Shown: in pieces, positions 1 through 4,515 of the stretch
Layout: every line of letters starts with the position of its first letter
Position numbering within the stretch: the stretch's first letter is position 1
NCBI GenBank assembly: GCA_964580405.1
Contig: CAZOKM010000094.1
Location: 1-6,299, forward strand
DNA: 6,299 nucleotides
Direction: 5' to 3'
Source of the DNA: JAGTRI01 sp964580405
GTDB taxonomy: Archaea > Thermoproteota > Bathyarchaeia > Bathyarchaeales > DTEX01
Notes under the pieces: model-generated
Seen by the model: the letters and a program-made list of their open reading frames with translations, nothing else
The model's database searches: none
Told to the model about the DNA's origin: nothing
Translations under genes and position numbers: made by a program

Positions 1-679
1 CGCCCATCGTGTTGTAGCCGAGGATTCCGCCGAACTCCTTCAGCGGTACGTAGTTGGTCATCCACTCGACGTCCGCCACCTCGTCCTCGAACAGCCACCT
101 CAGCAGGTCAATCGACCACACTGAAAGCGTAAAGTCGGGGTAGCCGCCGCTCTTGCCGACGTCCCACGCCCACGAGCCCGCGGGCCACTGCTGAGCCAAC
201 GCAGCCGCGGGGATGAACTCCCTGTAGTGCACCGCAATGGGCTTCCCTACGGTGCCTTCTTGGACCATCTCCTTGACCTTTGTGTAGATGGGGGCGAACC
301 TGAAGTTCAGGTCAGGCAGCAAAATGACGCCACTCTTTTCAGCGGCTTCCTCCATCTTCCTGATTTGCCCGATTGTTGGCGCCAACGGCATCTCGCACAA
401 AACGTTTTTCCCCTTTTCAAGGGCTTTTATCGCCAGATCGGCGTGGAACGGCGTGGGCACCGCCAAGACCACAGCGTCAACGTCTGGGTTGTTTAAAACA
501 TCTTCATAATCTAGACAGTACTTTACGCCGTACTTTTCGGAAAGTGGCTTAATCCTGCTTTCTATCTTGTCGCATATTACGACCAGCTCGGAGCCAGGTA
601 TCTTCCTGAAGGCTGGGACGTGCGCTTGCCCGCCTACGAACCCCGCTCCGACCACGGCGACTCCGACGTTGTCAGCCAT
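1..679 (-). CDS. Gfo/Idh/MocA-family oxidoreductase, N-terminal 226 residues, cut by the window edge
   Basis: This is the NAD(P)-binding half and the start of the substrate domain of a Gfo/Idh/MocA sugar or polyol dehydrogenase, a soluble cytoplasmic family. The glycine-rich Rossmann loop GAGFVGG is at residues 11-17, the end of beta-2 is VICD (34-37), and the PTPFHADLAIKALEKGKNV stretch (75-93) is typical. The ATG at 677-679 is chosen because GGTGAT lies at 688-693 and a TATA-like box at 721-728. Two expected catalytic features differ. The usual EKP reads EMP (96-98), so the conserved lysine is methionine. The usual GGxxxDxxxH region has GG (178-179), D182 out of register, and no histidine, with Trp188 near that place. 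It is either a divergent subfamily or a protein with altered chemistry. The substrate cannot be told. The gene continues beyond position 1. Confidence 0.93.
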   Translation of the reverse strand, partial: MADNVGVAVVGAGFVGGQAHVPAFRKIPGSELVVICDKIESRIKPLSEKYGVKYCLDYEDVLNNPDVDAVVLAVPTPFHADLAIKALEKGKNVLCEMPLAPTIGQIRKMEEAAEKSGVILLPDLNFRFAPIYTKVKEMVQEGTVGKPIAVHYREFIPAAALAQQWPAGSWAWDVGKSGGYPDFTLSVWSIDLLRWLFEDEVADVEWMTNYVPLKEFGGILGYNTMG

Positions 680-687
680 TGCGTTTC

Positions 688-728
688 ATCACCGAACATT
701 CCATAGATAGTGAAGGACGGCTTAAAAG
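688..728 (-). promoter_or_regulatory. TATA-like box and ribosome binding site of the MocA-type gene
   Basis: On the minus strand CTTTTAAG (721-728) is a TATA-like element. About 26 bases downstream gives a start near 698 and a leader of about 19 bases that still contains the GGTGAT site (688-693), which ends 8 bases before the ATG. The three positions agree with each other and with the chosen start. Confidence 0.5.
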
Positions 729-805
729 CGTAATCGCCCTGAAAAAGCTTTGACCGAGACGAAAAGGCATACATTCGCCATTATCTTAAAGAGGAATGAT
801 GCGAA

Positions 806-810
806 GGTGA
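806..810 (+). promoter_or_regulatory. GGTGA ribosome binding site that fixes a TTG start
   Basis: GGTGA sits 7 bases before the TTG at 818, the usual archaeal spacing. The nearest upstream ATG (796) reaches a stop after four codons, so it cannot be the start. A TATA-like CTTAAAG at about 785-791 would place initiation so close that this site would be lost, so the promoter itself is not resolved. Confidence 0.7.
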
Positions 811-817
811 CGGACCT

Positions 818-1579
818 TTGAAGCTTATAGACACTCACGCCCACTTGGAAGATATAGAAAATCTCGACGAAGCTCTCGCAAGGGCTGAAGCAGCGGGAGT
901 AGCTACAGTCGTCACGATGGGCGCTGATAGCAAATCCAACAGCTGGGCACTGAACGAAAGCATCAAGCATGAGAGACCTAGACTGAAAATTTTCAGGGCT
1001 CTGGGCATACACCCGGGCCTGATTGACGCTTCGATGGTCAACAATGATATTCAATTCGTCGAAGGCAACGTCGGCAATGTCGTGGCGGTGGGCGAGATTG
1101 GACTCGACTACTGGTACAAGGCGGTCAGGAAGGACGAGGAAAAGAAAGCACTTCAGCGAGCCACCTTCGCGAGGCTCCTCGAAATCGCAAGGAAACACGG
1201 CAAGCCCGTATCAATCCACAGCAGGGGAGCGTGGACGGACTGCGTCAATATGACCATCGAAGCGAGCGTTAGAAAAGCGGTTTTTCATTGGTTCACGGGC
1301 TCCCAAGACGACCTGAAGAAGCTCCTCGACAAAGGCTACTACGTTTCCGCCTCGCCCGCGTTAGCCTACAGCAAGGAGCACAGAGCTATCATCGAGAATG
1401 CTCCTCTGGAGCGGATTCTGCTTGAAACCGATTCGCCCGTCTCCTACAAGGGAGAAACCTCGGACCCCAGCCACGTCCTCAAATCTCTCGTTGCGGTGGC
1501 TGAGCTGAAAAAGGAGAAACAGGAAACCGTGGCCGAAGTGACGACCGAGAACGCTGAAGCCGTGTTCGGAATCAGCTGA
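818..1579 (+). CDS. TatD-family metal-dependent hydrolase
   Basis: The 253-residue protein matches TatD-type amidohydrolase-fold enzymes in length and motif order. These are metal-dependent phosphoesterases, with DNase activity in characterised members, acting in the cytoplasm. The N-terminal HxH is THAH (H7, H9). It is followed by ALGIHPG (H65), VGEIGLDY (E93), VSIHSRG (H134), VFHWFTG (H157) and LLETDSP (D205), so the full two-metal ligand set H7, H9, E93, H134, H157 and D205 is present and it is probably active. The start is TTG with GGTGA 7 bases upstream. It is divergent from the MocA-type gene and convergent with the DUF89 gene, with two bases between the stop codons. The physiological substrate in archaea is not evident. 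Confidence 0.95.
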   Translation: MKLIDTHAHLEDIENLDEALARAEAAGVATVVTMGADSKSNSWALNESIKHERPRLKIFRALGIHPGLIDASMVNNDIQFVEGNVGNVVAVGEIGLDYWYKAVRKDEEKKALQRATFARLLEIARKHGKPVSIHSRGAWTDCVNMTIEASVRKAVFHWFTGSQDDLKKLLDKGYYVSASPALAYSKEHRAIIENAPLERILLETDSPVSYKGETSDPSHVLKSLVAVAELKKEKQETVAEVTTENAEAVFGIS

Positions 1580-1581
1580 GC

Positions 1582-2472
1582 CTAGCCTACGACTTTGACG
1601 ACGTTCGCGTTTCTGGGCACGCCCAGCCTGTGCGCGACCAGCGAGCACTTCGCCCTCAGGACGTAGACGATGGGTTTGGGCAATTGGTCCTCAACCTCGG
1701 TCACGCTCTCGTAGTGCCCCTGCCCCTTGGCGATTACGACGTCGGCGGAGCGCAGGTGCCCGAGGAACTCTTCCGATGATTCGTCGAGGTTCGTGCCGAT
1801 GTGGTCGTTCCCCGTGGTGATTACCTCGGCGACCTCCCCAAGCCCAACCTGCTCAGCGTCATCCATTGTCGCGTCGTTCAGTATCGGACCCGACTTCACA
1901 GCTGCGTAGACCTTGACTGGATAGTTGTCGGTGATTGTTTTGATGAAGAACTTGTCGAACACGATTTCCCCCGCGTTGTCCACGAGGTAGACGACCTTCC
2001 TTGACCGTTGTAGTGATTCCATAAGTTTCGAAGTATCGTCCACAGCCAGAGCACCGTCCAAGCAGGCGCAGAGACTGGACTCCAGCTCGTCCATGCGGAA
2101 CTTGTGCTCCTCGACCTCGAAGTCGATGGTGTTCCCGCAGATGGCGCCCAAGGCTGCGAGCCTGAAAGCCTCCGCGCGTCCAAGGCGGGCGCACCTGTCC
2201 TCCAGCACCTTGACGGCTCGAAGGGCGATTTCGTTGGACGCCTTCTTCAGCTCCTTGAACGGGTCTGGGTTTCCCGTGATTCTCTTCGCCATCCTCTGGA
2301 CGCGGGTGTGGAACGCCGCCGGTGTGCCGTTCAGCACGTTGGGGGTCTGAGACAGCCATTTCATTGTCTCGACTATTAGTTCTTCTTGGAGCTTTTCGTT
2401 GTCGGTTGCCTTCACCGCGATGTCGTGCGCCGTTCTCACCGTGCACGGGAGGCAAAGCAGCTCGCCTTTCAT
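1582..2472 (-). CDS. DUF89 (ARMT1-like) damage-control phosphatase-type protein, archaeal
   Basis: This 296-residue protein has the layout of archaeal DUF89 proteins, a metal-dependent family whose studied members dephosphorylate damaged or excess phosphometabolites. Visible motifs in order: CLPC (C7, C10) at the N terminus, GNTID (113-117), DNAGE (165-169) with D173, PILNDATMDD (196-205), KGQGHYE (249-255) and RAKC (273-276). The Asp/Asn metal site therefore looks intact. KGQGHYE usually has Asn where this has His253. An in-frame GTG at 2511 would add 13 residues. The ATG at 2472 is preferred because GAGGAG lies about 10 bases upstream, a TATA-like GTTTATTAG (2526-2534) predicts a transcript start near 2504, downstream of that GTG, and the family begins close to the CxxC. 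The substrate is unknown. Confidence 0.9.
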   Translation of the reverse strand: MKGELLCLPCTVRTAHDIAVKATDNEKLQEELIVETMKWLSQTPNVLNGTPAAFHTRVQRMAKRITGNPDPFKELKKASNEIALRAVKVLEDRCARLGRAEAFRLAALGAICGNTIDFEVEEHKFRMDELESSLCACLDGALAVDDTSKLMESLQRSRKVVYLVDNAGEIVFDKFFIKTITDNYPVKVYAAVKSGPILNDATMDDAEQVGLGEVAEVITTGNDHIGTNLDESSEEFLGHLRSADVVIAKGQGHYESVTEVEDQLPKPIVYVLRAKCSLVAHRLGVPRNANVVKVVG

Positions 2473-2481
2473 CGGCTCGTA

Positions 2482-2534
2482 TCTCCTCGAATAGTAATTG
2501 TTCCGCTCCACATAACAGGTTGAGGCTAATAAAC
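2482..2534 (-). promoter_or_regulatory. Promoter and ribosome binding site of the DUF89 gene
   Basis: On the minus strand GTTTATTAG (2526-2534) is a TATA-like box, predicting initiation near 2504. The resulting leader of about 30 bases carries GAGGAG at 2483-2488. This supports the ATG at 2472 over the upstream GTG. Confidence 0.5.
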
Positions 2535-2697
2535 GCTGAGCTTCGGCATTCTACAACCTCCGGTTCTCCGTGTCGAAGACATCAACGAGAATGTGAAGCG
2601 GACAGAATCACGTCGGAAAAGGTGGCAAGTGCCCTCGGTTCGCCTTGTCTCTCGTCCCAAACGTTCGCAGCAGTCTACTACGGATGGAAAGCAGCGC
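2535..2697. other. Intergenic stretch with no supported feature
   Basis: This is GC-balanced sequence between the DUF89 promoter and the stop of the winged-helix gene. Open frames on the plus strand run through it but are antisense to the flanking genes and show no family motif or ribosome binding site. I see no RNA gene in it. Confidence 0.4.
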
Positions 2698-2916
2698 CTA
2701 GGGTTTCTCGCCCTTGAGCATCTTCAGCTCTCTTTCGCCCTCGTCGGTCATCGAGTAGTAGCCGTCCGGGAACACGAGGATGCACTCCCTGTCCTTCAGT
2801 GCCTTCAGCTCTGCCGCGAGGGTGTCGGTGTGGAGGTTGAGGTCGTGGGTCATCTTGGCGAAGTTCGGGTGCTTCTCCCTCTTAATGTACTCGAGTATCT
2901 TCATTCTCCGGCTCAT
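2698..2916 (-). CDS. Small winged-helix DNA-binding protein
   Basis: The 72-residue protein consists of one winged helix-turn-helix domain. Helix 1 is MKILEYIKREKH (5-16). The helix-turn-helix part falls in residues 18-41 (FAKMTHDLNLHTDTLAAELK), and the wing reads GYYSMTDEGERELKML, the frequent 'YxLTxxGxxxL' ending of archaeal wHTH proteins. It probably binds DNA as a dimer. The start is uncertain: ATG at 2916 has no clear ribosome binding site, and ATG at 2904 (Met5) would be almost leaderless from a TATA box at 2931-2938. It is divergent from the candidate RNA, and the two share the AT-rich promoter region, so it could regulate that RNA, though this is only position-based inference. It could also be an unrelated chromosomal regulator. 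Confidence 0.75.
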   Translation of the reverse strand: MSRRMKILEYIKREKHPNFAKMTHDLNLHTDTLAAELKALKDRECILVFPDGYYSMTDEGERELKMLKGEKP

Positions 2917-2930
2917 AAGCCATCTGCCCG

Positions 2931-2938
2931 ATATAAAA
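2931..2938 (-). promoter_or_regulatory. TATA-like box of the winged-helix gene
   Basis: TTTTATAT on the minus strand is centred near 2935, predicting initiation near 2908. That fits a leaderless mRNA starting at Met5 (2904) better than the ATG at 2916. A second AT-rich box further upstream (2953-2962) could serve the longer form. Confidence 0.4.
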
Positions 2939-2956
2939 TTATTAATAATGAATATA

Positions 2957-2964
2957 TTTATAAT
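2957..2964 (+). promoter_or_regulatory. TATA-like box predicting the 5' end of the candidate RNA
   Basis: TTTATAAT, within a longer AT run, is centred near 2960.5. The usual archaeal distance of about 26 bases puts initiation at about 2986, which is exactly the first base of the RNA's terminal helix. The left outer inverted-repeat arm (2967-2977) lies between box and start, in a position where a bound protein would block initiation. Confidence 0.5.
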
Positions 2965-2985
2965 TAGTCTTCCAACCTCTATCTA

Positions 2986-3188
2986 GAGTTCTTGGTGAGG
3001 GGAATGGTAAGATGCCGAGTGTGTGCGGCATGGATGGGTTCAATTCCCATCAGCATGTTGGTCAATAGGGAGCACATACATCAAACTGGTGGTTTCCGAG
3101 ATGCCTCCCAAGCTAAGTTTTATGATGCTTTAGAAACGGAGAACTGCGTAAGAGGCGTCGCCAACAATCCCTAGATTGCCAAGAACTC
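2986..3188 (+). ncRNA. Candidate structured non-coding RNA, family not recognised
   Basis: The ends pair perfectly over 10 bp: GAGTTCTTGG (2986-2995) with CCAAGAACTC (3179-3188). The closing stem continues past an internal loop as GGGGA (2999-3003)/TCCCT (3168-3172) and TGGT (3005-3008)/GCCA (3160-3163). Inside are hairpin ATGCCG/CGGCAT (3012-3031, 8-base loop); a tRNA-like T-arm GATGGG-TTCAATT-CCCATC (3033-3051); and a compound hairpin GGGAG/CTCCC (3068-3109) enclosing CATC/GATG and AAAC/GTTT around TGGTG. AGCAT (3052-3056) can pair with ATGCT (3125-3129), and GTTT (3117-3120) with AAAC (3134-3137); these two cross or alternate. A TATA box predicts a start at 2986. No motifs of RNase P, SRP, 5S or box C/D RNA are seen. 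The opposite strand could fold similarly; the strand is chosen from the TATA box. Confidence 0.55.
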
Positions 3189-3274
3189 AATTTAATTAAT
3201 GGAAACAATGCAATTATAAAATTTTTATGTTTATAAAAATGGACAAAAATCTATAAACACGTTATTTTCTCAAT
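3186..3274. repeat. AT-rich segment bounded by a CTCAAT direct repeat, possible insertion
   Basis: CTCAAT occurs at 3186-3191 and 3269-3274, with very AT-rich sequence between. Removing one 83-base unit would bring the inner and outer right arms together and make a nearly continuous match to the left arm. In the middle is an 8-bp hairpin, ATTTTTAT-GTTT-ATAAAAAT (3221-3240). This fits an insertion with a 6-bp duplication, but six bases in AT-rich DNA may also repeat by chance. Confidence 0.35.
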
Positions 3275-3307
3275 AGATGAAGGGTTGGAAGACAATCCGA
3301 GTGAGTC

Positions 3308-3313
3308 AAAAAA
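3308..3313 (-). terminator. U-run terminator candidate for the nuclease-like gene
   Basis: Six T residues on the minus strand, 26 bases past the stop codon at 3340, match the simple U-run that ends many archaeal transcripts. No hairpin precedes it. Confidence 0.35.
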
Positions 3314-3339
3314 TTGTCGAATATGAAAGTATTATAACA

Positions 3340-3873
3340 TTATATAATTTTATATCTTAATTCCTTCATGATTTTTTCACATAGAATGATGATGATCCTT
3401 GAATCAAGATCATCTCTCCGTTTTATTAGACGTTCTATTCTTAAGCTATGAACTATTTTATCAGATCCTTTTAAATAATTGACTTCATCGAATAAAAACT
3501 CATACCTTGAATCAAGAGAATTCTTAAGAGTTTTAAGTTTTGGGAGATCATCGTCAATTACATGAAAGTAATGAACCCTATGTTGCTGGTCAGTGAATCC
3601 ATATGGAAAGAATTTTACCTCAACAACAAGCTCTGGCTTTATAACACATGGTTTATCTGCATTATAGTCAACATTGCCAAGTACAAAATCAAATCTATTA
3701 TCCAACTTATGACAGATTCGCGTATCCAGATGTAGCCTATTTACTCCTCCAAATTGGGAAATCCATAAATGATACATATATGCTACCACATCGGACTCTA
3801 GGATTGGCTGAAAATTCCTATTATTGTAGTCTTTACAAAGTGATTCTAAAACACTTCTCAAATACTCATCCAT
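3340..3873 (-). CDS. Orphan PD-(D/E)xK nuclease-like protein
   Basis: I do not recognise a named family for this 177-residue protein. Its first two thirds show the arrangement of the PD-(D/E)xK restriction-endonuclease fold: an N-terminal helix with E26 (LESDVVAYMYHLW), a strand RFDFVLG with D62, then PELVVEVKFF with E85 and K87, so D62-(22)-E85-V-K87 would form the metal site. The C-terminal part (110-177) is charged and helical, with KRRDDLDSR. No signal peptide or membrane segment is seen. ATG at 3873 is supported by GGGGAG 7 bases upstream. Base and codon use is much more AT-rich than the flanking genes, which suggests transfer. It stands alone, without a methylase, and its closest neighbour is the candidate RNA. 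It could be a defence or mobile-element nuclease, or a degenerate fold without activity. Confidence 0.7.
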   Translation of the reverse strand: MDEYLRSVLESLCKDYNNRNFQPILESDVVAYMYHLWISQFGGVNRLHLDTRICHKLDNRFDFVLGNVDYNADKPCVIKPELVVEVKFFPYGFTDQQHRVHYFHVIDDDLPKLKTLKNSLDSRYEFLFDEVNYLKGSDKIVHSLRIERLIKRRDDLDSRIIIILCEKIMKELRYKII

Positions 3874-3923
3874 TTTAAACTCCCCAACTTTAGATTTTCA
3901 TTGCATCGAATAGTTAAGCATTT

Positions 3924-3957
3924 ACTGTGATGCTTTTTATAAAGATAATCACACAGT
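3924..3957 (-). promoter_or_regulatory. TATA box of the nuclease-like gene centred in an operator-like dyad
   Basis: ACTGTG (3924-3929) and CACAGT (3952-3957) are perfect inverted half-sites, 22 bases apart, with centre at 3940.5. The palindromic TATA-like box TTTATAAA (3936-3943) has its centre at 3939.5, so box and dyad nearly coincide. Initiation about 26 bases downstream (near 3913) gives a leader of about 40 bases that contains the GGGGAG site. A dimer on both half-sites would cover the TATA box. An alternative small hairpin, AAGCAT/ATGCTT (3917-3935), overlaps the right half. Confidence 0.5.
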
Positions 3958-3958
3958 G

Positions 3959-3972
3959 AAATCTTAAGATTT
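3959..3972. repeat. 14-bp perfect palindrome AAATCTTAAGATTT
   Basis: It lies just upstream of the dyad around the nuclease promoter, within AT-rich DNA. It may be an extra regulator site. Its simple composition makes chance possible. Confidence 0.4.
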
Positions 3973-4209
3973 TTTATACGAATTCACCTAATTTATTCCT
4001 TTAGAAAAAAAATCATTCATTATCATGGGTAATAAACGATACTAAAATTCGTTTTCGATTTTATTACTTTTTTATTTCTTCAAATGGCTTGAATTTATTC
4101 ATTGTAATACAAACGTATGAAATTCAGAAAACTTGAAATTATTTCATATCCGTCTCATAACGATTGAGATATAATTTAGGCACCATCAGAATCCATAGTT
4201 TCCAAAAGG
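3973..4209. other. AT-rich gene-free stretch with dyads
   Basis: No open frame with a plausible start is seen on either strand. It contains GTAATAAA (4029-4036) paired with TTTATTAC (4060-4067), followed by a T-run, so terminator-like for plus-strand transcription; an overlapping alternative stem AAACGA/TCGTTT (4034-4055); TATGAAAT (4116-4123) with ATTTCATA (4141-4148); and TCTCA/TGAGA around a 7-base loop (4153-4169). These could be regulatory sites, remnants of an element or a small RNA. No repeat array, integrase or attachment site is visible. Confidence 0.4.
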
Positions 4210-4238
4210 TTTAAAAGGTTAGAACATGAGAATTCTCA
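4210..4238 (+). promoter_or_regulatory. eL41 promoter: TATA-like box and adjoining palindrome
   Basis: TTTAAAAG (4210-4217) is the only good TATA-like box before the eL41 gene and predicts initiation near 4240. Between box and start lies the 12-bp perfect palindrome TGAGAATTCTCA (4227-4238), which could be an operator. The resulting leader is about 80 bases. Confidence 0.45.
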
Positions 4239-4260
4239 AAAGCCCATGTTTGGGGTTTGC

Positions 4261-4284
4261 CAGCAACGTCGATGATTGTTGCTG
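4261..4284 (+). other. Hairpin in the eL41 leader
   Basis: CAGCAAC (4261-4267) pairs perfectly with GTTGCTG (4278-4284) across a 10-base loop, 36 bases before the start codon. It might matter for translation or autoregulation. I found no known ribosomal-protein binding motif in it. Confidence 0.35.
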
Positions 4285-4320
4285 AACCGTTAACGTGAGC
4301 CTTAAGGAAGTTGTGTGCGG

Positions 4321-4398
4321 ATGAGGGCGAAGTGGAAAAAGAAGCGGATGCGGCGCGAGAAGAAGAAGCGGCAGAAGAGACGCGCCAGATACAAGTAG
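4321..4398 (+). CDS. rpl41e: Large-subunit ribosomal protein eL41 (25 residues)
   Basis: The frame starts MRAKWKKKRMRR, continues EKKKRQKRRARYK, and stops at 4396-4398. The very basic 25-residue sequence, the MR-K-W-KKKRMRR opening and the RAR-K ending match archaeal and eukaryotic eL41, a single helix of the large ribosomal subunit that lies at the subunit interface near the decoding region. The ribosome binding site is weak: AAGGAAG (4304-4310) ends 10 bases upstream. It is a single-gene unit with its own promoter at 4210 and terminator at 4468, convergent with the radical SAM gene. It forms the right edge of the AT-rich island. A gene this short is easily missed by gene callers. Confidence 0.92.
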   Translation: MRAKWKKKRMRREKKKRQKRRARYK

Positions 4399-4467
4399 GG
4401 ACGCCCAAAACACTCGCAGCCCAAAAGAAAACGGATACATTAAGAAGGAAAGGATTGTCCGCCAAGG

Positions 4468-4489
4468 TTTCTTCAGCAAGAAATTTTTT
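4468..4489 (+). terminator. Hairpin plus U-run terminator after eL41
   Basis: TTTCTT-CAGC-AAGAAA (4468-4483) is a perfect 6-bp hairpin directly followed by six T residues. It lies 70 bases after the eL41 stop and just before the convergent radical SAM gene's stop at 4516. Confidence 0.6.
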
Positions 4490-4515
4490 CAAGAATTAAG
4501 ACTTGCGGATTCCTC

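Larger units (their letters stand above)
2967..3293. repeat. Outer inverted repeat enclosing the candidate RNA
   Basis: GTCTTCCAACC (2967-2977) recurs exactly, inverted, as GGTTGGAAGAC (3283-3293). Similarity continues inward imperfectly: the left arm goes on TCTATCTA-GAG, the right arm, read inverted, CTTCATCTATT-GAG. On the left the outer and inner arms are 8 bases apart; on the right 94 bases separate them. I see no clear target duplication outside the arms. It may be the terminal repeats of a small non-autonomous element, a longer closing helix of the RNA, or paired protein-binding sites. Confidence 0.6.

Noticed and set aside
2473..2511. GTG at 2511 as the start of the DUF89 gene
   Set aside because: The predicted transcript start (about 2504) lies downstream of it, and the ATG at 2472 has GAGGAG upstream and the family's N-terminal CxxC spacing.
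2593..2967. A 124-residue plus-strand open frame
   Set aside because: It is antisense to the winged-helix gene over most of its length and has no domain motif or ribosome binding site.
2992..3174. A 60-residue plus-strand open frame across the candidate RNA
   Set aside because: It starts in the closing helix, has no ribosome binding site, no family motif, and the region is dominated by base-pairing signals.
2986..3188. Retron msr-msd RNA, because the ends pair like a1/a2
   Set aside because: No reverse transcriptase is near; the adjacent 177-residue protein has no RT motif.
2986..3188. RNase P RNA, SRP RNA or 5S rRNA
   Set aside because: The conserved GGAAAGUCC-type, GGAAG/AGCAG-type and 5S signature segments are absent, and the length fits none well. 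An Infernal run would settle it.
4261..4284. Box C/D small RNA from GATGATT and CTGA
   Set aside because: The distance between the two elements is only about 5 bases, and no second C'/D' pair is present.
4311..4499. A 62-residue plus-strand frame starting GTG-like near 4311
   Set aside because: It is a shifted-frame shadow of the eL41 gene; the eL41 frame carries the family sequence.
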